A stretch of 8,060 bases of DNA from Acidimicrobium sp. BACL17 MAG-120823-bin42 (lineage in GTDB: Bacteria; Actinomycetota; Acidimicrobiia; Acidimicrobiales; Ilumatobacteraceae): NCBI GenBank assembly GCA_001438985.1, contig LIAZ01000053.1, forward strand, positions 1 through 8,060, read 5' to 3'. How positions within the stretch are numbered: position 1 is the first letter of the stretch; each line of letters begins with the position of its first letter. The translations under genes were made by a program, and so were the position numbers. This document shows, piece after piece, positions 1 to 6,410 of this stretch. The notes beneath the pieces were generated by a model. That model searched no databases and was not told where the DNA came from. It saw nothing but the letters and a program-made list of their open reading frames with translations.

Positions 1-1059
1 AAAACCGCCAGGAATCACAATGCCGTCAAGAGTGGACAACCGCTCGTCAGCAAGCAAACCCTCAACGCTTTCGGCCTGAATCCATACGATCTCTACTTTT
101 GCTGCATGGTGGAAGCCAGCATGCTTCAAACTCTCGACTACGGACAGATATGCATCTTGCAACTCGACATATTTGCCAATCAAACCAATTCGCACAGGAG
201 CAGTGGATGCCTCGACGCGCGCAACCACCTCGCGCCATGGCGTGAGATCAAGAGGAGCATCAATGCGCAAAACGTTGCAAATCTGCGTATCTAGCCCTTC
301 ATCATGAAGGATCAATGGCAGTTCATAGATGTTTCGCGCGTCGGCCGCGTTGATCACATTTTTTTGTTCAACGTCACACTGGTTCGAGATTTTGCGCTTT
401 AATGCATCGCTAATCGGCTCGTCACTGCGACACACGATGATGTCTGGCTGAATTCCTCGCGAGCGAAGCTCGGTGACACTGTGCTGCGTAGGTTTTGTTT
501 TCTGTTCGCCGCTTGGCCCGATAAATGGCACCAACGTGACATGTACATAGCAAACGTTGTCCCTGCCCACTTCGTTACGGAACTGCCGAACAGCTTCGAG
601 GAACGGAAGAATCTCAATATCTCCTACCGTTCCACCAATCTCGGTGATCACAACATCAATATCATCAGTGGCTAAACGCTTGATTCGACGGCGGATCTCA
701 TCGGTGACATGCGGGATGACCTGCACCGTACGTCCAAGGTAATCACCGCGACGCTCAGCAGCTAACACCGCTTGATAAATGCTGCCGGTAGTTGCATTTG
801 ATGCCCGAGTGAGATTTTCATCAATAAATCGTTCGTAGTGCCCAAGGTCGAGATCGGTTTCTCCTCCGTCATCGGTAACGAACACTTCACCATGTTCGAA
901 TGGATTCATGGTTCCTGGATCGACATTGATATATGGATCGAGCTTTTGCATGGTGACACGCAGACCACGCATTTTCAACAAACGGCCTAATGACGAGGCA
1001 GTCAGACCTTTACCCAGCGAGCTTGCAACACCACCTGTCACGAATACGTGTTTTGGCAT
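1..1059 (-). CDS. pyrG: CTP synthase, 3' end cut by the window edge
   Basis: Makes CTP from UTP, ATP and glutamine, the last step of cytidine nucleotide synthesis, in the cytosol. The frame is open from the ATG at 1059 to base 1 (353 codons of a family length near 540-ish). The N-terminal synthetase domain begins MPKHVFVTGGVASSLGKGL, the family's nucleotide-binding loop, followed by LDPYINVDPGTMNP, FEHGEVFVTDDGGETDLDLG and the stretch TEIGGTVGDIE, all hallmarks of PyrG. The visible part ends at GIVIPGGF, where the class-I glutamine amidotransferase domain starts, so its catalytic Cys-His-Glu lie outside the window. A good Shine-Dalgarno (GGAGAG) sits 5 nt before the ATG. It follows recN on the same strand after 80 bp, so it may be cotranscribed with it or use a leader in that gap. 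No substituted key residues are seen. Identification is very secure. Confidence 0.97.
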   Translation of the reverse strand, partial: MPKHVFVTGGVASSLGKGLTASSLGRLLKMRGLRVTMQKLDPYINVDPGTMNPFEHGEVFVTDDGGETDLDLGHYERFIDENLTRASNATTGSIYQAVLAAERRGDYLGRTVQVIPHVTDEIRRRIKRLATDDIDVVITEIGGTVGDIEILPFLEAVRQFRNEVGRDNVCYVHVTLVPFIGPSGEQKTKPTQHSVTELRSRGIQPDIIVCRSDEPISDALKRKISNQCDVEQKNVINAADARNIYELPLILHDEGLDTQICNVLRIDAPLDLTPWREVVARVEASTAPVRIGLIGKYVELQDAYLSVVESLKHAGFHHAAKVEIVWIQAESVEGLLADERLSTLDGIVIPGGF

Positions 1060-1064
1060 AATTG

Positions 1065-1070
1065 CTCTCC
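1065..1070 (-). promoter_or_regulatory. Ribosome binding site of pyrG
   Basis: On the minus strand GGAGAG lies 5 nt upstream of the pyrG ATG. It is the clearest Shine-Dalgarno in the window and fixes the start at 1059. Confidence 0.75.
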
Positions 1071-1082
1071 GTCCGGTATCAA

Positions 1083-1099
1083 GGTTCTGCCGAGGAACC
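1083..1099 (-). other. Small inverted repeat in the recN-pyrG spacer
   Basis: GGTTC and GAACC form 5-bp arms around a 7-nt loop, with flanking A/T that could extend the stem past a bulge. It lies in the 80-bp gap (1060-1139), about 13 nt before the pyrG Shine-Dalgarno. No U-tract follows, so it is not an intrinsic terminator. It could be a leader stem, or chance. An A/T-rich TATGCT (minus strand, 1122-1127) resembles a -10 element, but I see no matching -35. Confidence 0.25.
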
Positions 1100-1139
1100 G
1101 TTTATCTCACGACGGAAGATAAGCATAACCTGAAATTGA

Positions 1140-2756
1140 CTACCGCCGAGAACGCTTGTCGGATGATTGGCCTTTTGCCACTTTCCCTTGAGAATCTCGC
1201 AACAACTCACGAGCGTGTTCGATGGCGGTGGCTTCGGCCACACCCCCCGACAGCATGCGTGCAATCTCTGCCACACGTTCTTCTGCGGAAAGCAACGCCG
1301 CGTGAGCAAATGTCGCATTGTCTCGCACCTTCTTGGAAACGCGAATGTGTGCATGACCAGATGCCGCCACTTGTGGCAGATGGGTAACCACGAACACCTG
1401 ATGCCGAACACCAAGTTGAGCAAGCGCATGAGCCACGGCAACGGCTGCTTCACCACCGATTCCTGCATCAACTTCATCGAATACCAATGTTGCTGGACCA
1501 GAACTGAGCACCAGGCGCAATGCCAACATGGTGCGCGCCAACTCGCCTCCCGAAGCGACCTTCGTTAATGGCATCACCGGCGAACCTGGGTTGGCCGCCA
1601 ACATGAACACCACGTCATCACCCGGATCGTCTCCAACCGACACCTCAATCAGCGCATGAGCCATGGCAAGTGTGCGCAGATGCTTTTGCACTTTGGCCCC
1701 AAGTGGGCCGGCACCATCACGACGGGATTTACCCACTGCTCGTTGCGCAGCCTCAAGTTGGGTAACTGCCTGTATACGTTCAGCGTCAAGGGTTGCTGCA
1801 CGGGTCTCAAAAGATTCAAGTTCGCGAAGGCGCTCACCGACGTCTTCACCATAACGAATCACTTCCGCGAGTGATTCTCCGTACTTACGGCGCAAATCGA
1901 CAAGTAGCTGTCGCCGCTTACGAACAACATCTAGTCGCGCTGGATCTTCTTCGATTCGTTCCGCCGCATCACGCATCTCAGCGGAAACATCTTCGAGTTC
2001 GCTTTGCAGTGCTTTGATGCGAGCGACAATCTCGGCAAAAGGCTCTTTATGCGCAATCGCTGCAACAGCAGAGCCGAGTGCGTCTGCGGCACCATCATCT
2101 TGCGTTAATGCCGAAATCGCCTTCCACAGTGAGTCGCGATAATTCACCGCATCAGCAAGCACATCTTCTTCACGTGACAAATGTTCGTCTTCATCATCGC
2201 CAACAAGGGCCGCATCGGCGATTTCTTGAGACTGAAACCGCAATAAATCAATTTCTCGTGCACGGGCTCGATCATCGCCACCCAACGTTGCTAGTGCTGC
2301 GTCAATCTCTGTTAACCGTGCGCGCGCTTCACGAAGTGGCACCAAGTCAACATCAGCAAACGTATCGAGCGCCTCCCGTTGCGCTTTTGCCCCAAGCAAA
2401 CTCTGGTGCGCATGCTGACCATGCATGTCAACCAGGTCGGCACCGATCTCGGACAATTGCGAAACGGTTGCAAGTCGGCCGTTGACATACGCACGAGAAC
2501 GACCATCGAGCGGGATCGTTCGACACAGAATCATTTCTTCTTCGCCAACTACGAATCGTCCTTCAACACGAGCTTCTGTCGCGCCGGGACGAATCATGCC
2601 CGCATCGGCTCGACCGCCCACCAGCAAGTTGATTGCCTCGACAATCATGGTTTTACCCGCCCCTGTTTCGCCAGTGAGCGCAACAAGACCGTTTCCTAAT
2701 TGCAAGTCGAGTGTGTCAATCACTCCGAGGTTTTCAATGTGCAGTTCGGAAAGCAC
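1140..2756 (-). CDS. recN: DNA repair protein RecN (SMC-like ATPase)
   Basis: RecN is a cytosolic SMC-like ATPase recruited to DNA double-strand breaks during recombinational repair. The 538-residue product is slightly short for the family (about 550-590) but complete. In order: Walker A GETGAGKT (29-36), a Q-loop-like DMHGQHAHQSLL (110-121), a long charged coiled-coil middle (about 130-345) with the RecN-typical LRRKYG (288-293), ABC signature ASGGELAR (401-408), Walker B TLVFDEVDAGIGG (423-435) and H-loop VVTHLPQVA (456-464). The tail RVAEIARMLSGG (494-505) is also family-typical. The start is GTG at 2756, whose G is also the last base of the nadK stop (TAGTG), so the two are probably translationally coupled. 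GAGGA lies only 3 nt before the start. In actinobacteria recN commonly follows the NAD kinase gene. I see no obvious LexA box because recN lies mid-operon. Confidence 0.97.
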   Translation of the reverse strand: MLSELHIENLGVIDTLDLQLGNGLVALTGETGAGKTMIVEAINLLVGGRADAGMIRPGATEARVEGRFVVGEEEMILCRTIPLDGRSRAYVNGRLATVSQLSEIGADLVDMHGQHAHQSLLGAKAQREALDTFADVDLVPLREARARLTEIDAALATLGGDDRARAREIDLLRFQSQEIADAALVGDDEDEHLSREEDVLADAVNYRDSLWKAISALTQDDGAADALGSAVAAIAHKEPFAEIVARIKALQSELEDVSAEMRDAAERIEEDPARLDVVRKRRQLLVDLRRKYGESLAEVIRYGEDVGERLRELESFETRAATLDAERIQAVTQLEAAQRAVGKSRRDGAGPLGAKVQKHLRTLAMAHALIEVSVGDDPGDDVVFMLAANPGSPVMPLTKVASGGELARTMLALRLVLSSGPATLVFDEVDAGIGGEAAVAVAHALAQLGVRHQVFVVTHLPQVAASGHAHIRVSKKVRDNATFAHAALLSAEERVAEIARMLSGGVAEATAIEHARELLRDSQGKVAKGQSSDKRSRR

Positions 2757-3622
2757 TAATCCTCGCCAAGACCAAATTTTGCACGCACAATTTGATGAAA
2801 CTTTGGTTCCTTGAACAGTCTGACAAAAATTGCTTGGCAGGTATCAGGCGCGTAGACCACCAAATCATTCTGCGTCAGGCTGGCAACACCGCGGCCATCA
2901 ATGGCGAGATCTACAGGACGTGTACCCACAACCTTGATGTGTACCGACTCGTGTGGATCAAGGACGAGTGAACGATCGAACAACATATGCGGGGAAACTG
3001 GAGTGATCAGGATCGCGCGATGCCGTGGCGACACGACTGGGCCACGAGCACTCATTGAGTACGCAGTGCTTCCTGTTGGCGTGCTGACGATGACGCCATC
3101 GGCTGAATAGCGAGCGAAATCTTGCCCATTGATCACCAGGTCCAACCACACCGTGTGTCCGGACTGATGTTTCTCTAATACTGCCTCATTCAAAGCGCGC
3201 CAGGAAACCGAACTTGATCCATCAGCTTTGTGAAGCGTGACAGTGAGCATCATTCGCGAATCAATCACATAGTCAGTGCCCGATACACCTGACTCCCAAC
3301 GATTCAACACATCAATGAGTTCATCAGGCTCGATCTCGGTGAGATAACCAATCGTGCCCACATTGACACCCAAAATCGGCACAGGGGCTCCATCCAACAT
3401 ATGGACTGCCCGCAACACGGTGCCGTCACCACCAAGGCTGACCACCAGATCTGCATCCATTGCATGTCGTGGATCAGAGAGTTCGATGCAGTTAACCGCC
3501 TGTGCATCATCATCGTGCAACCAGAGATAGTGCCCTCGTTCAGATGACCAGCGTTGAAGAATCGCCACGAGGCCGGGAATTTCTGTTCGTGTGTGATGCG
3601 CGACGATGAAAATATTGGCCAT
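2756..3622 (-). CDS. nadK: NAD kinase
   Basis: Phosphorylates NAD to NADP using ATP or polyphosphate, the only route to NADP, in the cytosol. Length is 288 residues, normal for the family. Diagnostic motifs are GGDGT (64-68) in the nucleotide loop, NVGTIGYL (87-94), NE (145-146), and the NAD-binding stretch DGVIVSTPTGSTAYS (175-189), followed by LAIDGRG (239-245). One variation: after GSTAYS the protein has SARGPVVSP, where many members have a Gly in place of the Arg. The ATG at 3622 is preceded by GGGTGA with 6-nt spacing. It lies 16 bp after tlyA and overlaps recN by one base, so it is mid-operon. In mycobacteria the equivalent gene is called ppnK. Confidence 0.97.
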   Translation of the reverse strand: MANIFIVAHHTRTEIPGLVAILQRWSSERGHYLWLHDDDAQAVNCIELSDPRHAMDADLVVSLGGDGTVLRAVHMLDGAPVPILGVNVGTIGYLTEIEPDELIDVLNRWESGVSGTDYVIDSRMMLTVTLHKADGSSSVSWRALNEAVLEKHQSGHTVWLDLVINGQDFARYSADGVIVSTPTGSTAYSMSARGPVVSPRHRAILITPVSPHMLFDRSLVLDPHESVHIKVVGTRPVDLAIDGRGVASLTQNDLVVYAPDTCQAIFVRLFKEPKFHQIVRAKFGLGED

Positions 3623-3628
3623 TAGATT

Positions 3629-3634
3629 TCACCC
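3629..3634 (-). promoter_or_regulatory. Ribosome binding site of nadK
   Basis: GGGTGA on the minus strand, 6 nt before the nadK ATG, complementary to the anti-Shine-Dalgarno region. It supports the start at 3622. Confidence 0.6.
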
Positions 3635-3638
3635 ATTG

Positions 3639-4400
3639 TCATGTGCACGCCTCAAACCTATACCAGACTAAATATTCGATGTTGCCCTCTGCCCCACGGA
3701 TAGGCGATTCCGTACGACCCTGCTCCGACAACCCGAGATCGTGCATCGCCACACCCACTTCGGCCAGGACGCGGTCGCGAATCCGTTGGTCCGTTATCAC
3801 CCCTTGACCTTTATCCACTTCTTGTTTTGTCGCTTCAAACTGTGGTTTGACAAGCACGATCAGATCACCTGATCTATCCAATTTGGCAATCAGGCAGTGA
3901 GCCACGGATCGAAGAGAAATAAACGACAGGTCAGCAACAACGAGGTCGAAATCTCGATCAAGTTCAATTGGTAAATCGGGCTCGCTTAGGCGTCGAACGT
4001 TGAATGAATCGATGACAACAACGCGCGTGTCGCTAGCGATGCGCTCATGCAGTTGGGATTTGCCTACATCGACCGCAACCACTTCGCGGGCGCCACGTTG
4101 CAACACACAGTCGCTAAACCCACCTGTTGATGCACCCGCATCCAGCACACGTTTATCGACAACTTCGATACCAAATTCCGCGAGCGCAGCCTCAAGCTTG
4201 AGACCTCCTCGAGATACGAATTGATCGGCATGCCTGACAAGCACGTCATCATGTGATGCGATTTGACGGTTGAGAGTGAACACAATTGAACCATTAACTC
4301 TGACCACGCCCGATCGGATGAGATCATGGGCTTGTTCAATCGTGTCGCACAAACCGCGTTGTAGTAACGCCTTATCTACCGACAGCCGTTGCGTACTCAC
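3639..4400 (-). CDS. tlyA: TlyA-family rRNA (cytidine-2'-O)-methyltransferase
   Basis: SAM-dependent 2'-O-methyltransferase. The characterised mycobacterial TlyA methylates a cytidine in 16S rRNA helix 44 and one in 23S rRNA helix 69, which makes ribosomes sensitive to capreomycin. The 253-residue product has an N-terminal S4 RNA-binding domain (about 4-60, with RLSVDKALLQRGL and GVVRVNGS). A FtsJ/RrmJ-like domain follows: SRGGLKLEAAL (63-73), SAM motif VLDAGASTGGFSDCVLQRGA (85-104), ADLSFISL (156-163), VKPQFE (184-189) and SPIRGAEGNIEYL (232-244). The Lys, Asp, Lys and Glu expected of the catalytic tetrad can be placed in these motifs. The start is GTG at 4400, 3 bp after the HAD gene's stop. 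The only upstream Shine-Dalgarno-like GGAC is about 14 nt away, so translation is probably coupled to the upstream gene. Whether it methylates both rRNAs cannot be read from the sequence. Confidence 0.95.
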   Translation of the reverse strand: MSTQRLSVDKALLQRGLCDTIEQAHDLIRSGVVRVNGSIVFTLNRQIASHDDVLVRHADQFVSRGGLKLEAALAEFGIEVVDKRVLDAGASTGGFSDCVLQRGAREVVAVDVGKSQLHERIASDTRVVVIDSFNVRRLSEPDLPIELDRDFDLVVADLSFISLRSVAHCLIAKLDRSGDLIVLVKPQFEATKQEVDKGQGVITDQRIRDRVLAEVGVAMHDLGLSEQGRTESPIRGAEGNIEYLVWYRFEACT

Positions 4401-4403
4401 GTT

Positions 4404-5201
4404 TTAGTGTTTCTGTCCATTGAGAAAATCGGCAAAGGCGGCCAGATTCACACCTGTAAAAGCAGCATGTGCCAATTCACTTTCCGAATTACCAACACCA
4501 CTTTGCACATGAGCAAACCTGCATCCAACCGTGCGCGCAAACTCACCATCTGTTGATGCCCTGTCACCCACCATCCAAGCATTCGACAAATCCGTGACTC
4601 CCAGTACGCGTTTCACCATCGCTGCCATTGGTTCGTTTGGCTTTCCCGCAACAACAGGCTGAACTCCACTTGCCGCCGCAACAGCAGCCACGATTGATCC
4701 ACCGCCCGGGATAACACCATCTGGTGTTGGATAGGTCGCATCATCATTGGTCGCAATGAATCGTGCACCATCTCTGATCTTTGCCGAAAGTCGCGTGAGT
4801 CCCGCGAAATCAAATGTGCGGTGGAAAGCCACAACAACAGCATCAACAGGCGTGGCCATATCAAAGTTCGAATCATCAGATCTGCCCACAATGATCGCGC
4901 CTGATTCTTCGATAGCTTGCGTGACACCTGGTCCACCGCACGTCAACACTCGATCACCCGATCGGAGCAAGGTGCCAGCAGCCTGCGAAGCAGTGACGAC
5001 GTCACCTAATGCTGGAATTCCGATTTCTTCCAAGATTCGAGCCTGATCGCCTGCGGTTGCATACGAATTATTGGTGACAAACAGCACGCGATGTCCTGCT
5101 TCACGAATCCGTGCAATTGCATCAACTGAACCCTTAATCGGCTGATGCATGAGCCACACGACGCCATCCAGATCACACAAAACCGATGGCTTCAATGGCA
5201 C
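4404..5201 (-). CDS. HAD-IIA family phosphatase (NagD/phosphoglycolate phosphatase-like)
   Basis: A 265-residue HAD-superfamily phosphohydrolase of subfamily IIA, presumably acting on a small phosphorylated metabolite in the cytosol. HAD motifs: I, DLDGV (10-14; nucleophile D10 and acid/base D12); II, TNNS (43-46); III, the Lys of AGKPNEP (K187); IV, GDRASTD (212-218). A C2-type cap lies between motifs II and III. The mycobacterial protein at the equivalent position (Rv1692) has been described as a glycerol-3-phosphate phosphatase; applying that activity here is inference. The start is GTG at 5201. Reading upstream in frame, a TGA appears with no ATG, GTG or TTG before it, so 5201 is the earliest start; a TTG two codons later is the only near alternative. 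GAGG lies 12 nt upstream, a loose Shine-Dalgarno. First gene of the minus-strand operon, divergent from the DUF1015 gene 9 bp away. Confidence 0.92.
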   Translation of the reverse strand: MPLKPSVLCDLDGVVWLMHQPIKGSVDAIARIREAGHRVLFVTNNSYATAGDQARILEEIGIPALGDVVTASQAAGTLLRSGDRVLTCGGPGVTQAIEESGAIIVGRSDDSNFDMATPVDAVVVAFHRTFDFAGLTRLSAKIRDGARFIATNDDATYPTPDGVIPGGGSIVAAVAAASGVQPVVAGKPNEPMAAMVKRVLGVTDLSNAWMVGDRASTDGEFARTVGCRFAHVQSGVGNSESELAHAAFTGVNLAAFADFLNGQKH

Positions 5202-5215
5202 ACTGTAATTGTGCC
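5197..5215. promoter_or_regulatory. Inverted repeat joining two divergent GTG start codons
   Basis: GGCACA (5197-5202) and TGTGCC (5210-5215) are perfect 6-bp inverted arms around a 7-nt A/T-rich spacer. Each arm contains one of the two divergent GTG start codons, 9 bp apart. There is no room for a conventional 5' UTR with a Shine-Dalgarno between the genes. The arms give CACACT (plus) and CACAAT (minus) about 7 nt upstream of the opposite starts, which loosely match the actinobacterial -10 pattern TANNNT expected of leaderless transcripts, except for the first base. It could be an operator, paired leaderless promoters, or a by-product of two GTGCC starts. Confidence 0.4.
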
Positions 5216-6404
5216 TCGTTTTGAACCATTTCGGGCGCTTCGTTTCTCAGAAACCCTGCCGTTAAACGAAGTGTGTTCGCCCCCATACGACGTGTTGTCT
5301 GACAGCGATCGTTTGGCTCTTGCCACGCGTCATCGCAATAACATTGTGCATCTTGATATGCCCATATCCGATTCGGGTAACCCTTACGACCACGCTGCAC
5401 ACATCTTGCGTACCTGGGTTACTGACGGTGTGCTCACGAGAGATGCGTCACCATCTTTCACGCTGTACCGAATGCAATTCACTGACACCACTGGCAACTT
5501 GCGCAACGTGGTTGGAGTTATTGGTGCTTTAGAAGTGGTTGATGAAGGTGCCGGCGGAGTCTTGCCCCACGAGAGGACTACACCCAAGGCCAAGACCGAT
5601 CGACTTGAACTCACTCGAGCAACTGATGCCAACATGTCGCCGGTCTGGGGGTTATCGCTTGCCTCTGGCTTGTCTGGCCTGTTACTCGAACCGGGCGAAC
5701 TACAAGGATCAATCGTTGACACAGAGGGCGTGATACACAGTGTTGAACGGGTAACCGACACCCGACGTACCAATGCGATTTCATCGGCTATCGCTGCTCA
5801 CCCAGTGGTAATCGCCGACGGCCACCACCGTTACGCAATCAGTAGAACGTACCGTGACGAAACTCGCGCCAGAACAGGCAGCATCGCATCCGGCGCAGAA
5901 CTCACCATGACCTACATCAACGAATTGATTGATGAGCAACTCAGCGTTGCGGCGATTCACCGACTGTACGAGAACATTTCATACAAAGACTTAGCGGCAT
6001 CGCTATCGCCGTACTTCACCATCTCCGACGCTCACCCGGTCGATGATTCAACATTGTCGACGATGAACGATCGAGGATCACTCTGTTTGATTTCCAAAAC
6101 AGGGTCTGCACATTGGCTCACTCCGATTGCAGCAAAGTTTGCTGGCGTTCGACAACTCGACAGTGCCTATCTCGAACATGCCTTGTCTGCAGTGCCACAT
6201 GAGGTTCGATACCAGCATGGAATCAACGAAGTTCAGCACGAATTACGCAGCACAGATGCCACTGCAGCGATTTTGATCCGGCCCGTAAGCGTTAGCGAGA
6301 TTCAGCGCACAGCAAACGAAGGTTTGCTCATGCCACCAAAGTCAACATTTTTTACACCAAAGCTGCGGACAGGTTTTGTTATCCGCGAATTAGCAACGCG
6401 CTAG
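5211..6404 (+). CDS. DUF1015 family protein, function unknown
   Basis: A 397-residue protein recognised as DUF1015 (PF06245), a widespread bacterial and archaeal family without an established function to my knowledge. Family landmarks: the N-terminal PFRALRF (6-12), SPPYDVLS (23-30), NIVHLDMP (44-51), LPHERT (118-123), VIADGHHRYA (200-209) and, near the C-terminus, MPPKSTFFTPK (374-384). The clustered His, Glu and Asp residues in HERT and DGHHR suggest an active or metal site, but this is inference. No signal peptide or membrane segment is seen, so it should be cytosolic. I chose GTG 5211 because the conserved N-terminus starts right there. An in-frame ATG at 5145 would add 22 residues of non-family sequence and overlap the HAD gene by 57 bp. 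No Shine-Dalgarno precedes GTG 5211. It is the only plus-strand gene here, divergent from the HAD phosphatase and convergent with the TPR gene, sharing its stop region. Confidence 0.88.
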   Translation: MPRFEPFRALRFSETLPLNEVCSPPYDVLSDSDRLALATRHRNNIVHLDMPISDSGNPYDHAAHILRTWVTDGVLTRDASPSFTLYRMQFTDTTGNLRNVVGVIGALEVVDEGAGGVLPHERTTPKAKTDRLELTRATDANMSPVWGLSLASGLSGLLLEPGELQGSIVDTEGVIHSVERVTDTRRTNAISSAIAAHPVVIADGHHRYAISRTYRDETRARTGSIASGAELTMTYINELIDEQLSVAAIHRLYENISYKDLAASLSPYFTISDAHPVDDSTLSTMNDRGSLCLISKTGSAHWLTPIAAKFAGVRQLDSAYLEHALSAVPHEVRYQHGINEVQHELRSTDATAAILIRPVSVSEIQRTANEGLLMPPKSTFFTPKLRTGFVIRELATR

Positions 6405-6410
6405 TGCGCG
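6397..6410. other. GC-rich palindrome over two convergent stop codons
   Basis: CGCGC and GCGCG flank TAGT. The central CTAG (6401-6404) provides the TAG stop of the DUF1015 gene on the plus strand and the TAG stop of the TPR gene on the minus strand. The stem is 5 bp with a 4-nt loop and no T-tract follows on either strand, so it is at best a weak bidirectional pause or termination structure. No other terminator is visible between these genes. Confidence 0.35.

Noticed and set aside
908..1387. A 159-codon plus-strand frame spanning the pyrG-recN junction
   Set aside because: It overlaps conserved pyrG and recN coding sequence on the other strand and shows no recognisable protein features.
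3622..3636. A four-codon reading frame (M-G-E-I-stop) whose TAA overlaps the nadK ATG
   Set aside because: It coincides with the nadK Shine-Dalgarno GGGTGA and has no ribosome site of its own, so it is most simply chance.
5145..5210. An N-terminal extension of the DUF1015 protein from ATG 5145
   Set aside because: The 22 extra residues precede the family's conserved start (PFRALRF), lie inside the HAD gene and have no ribosome binding site. GTG 5211 fits better, though transcript mapping could overturn this.
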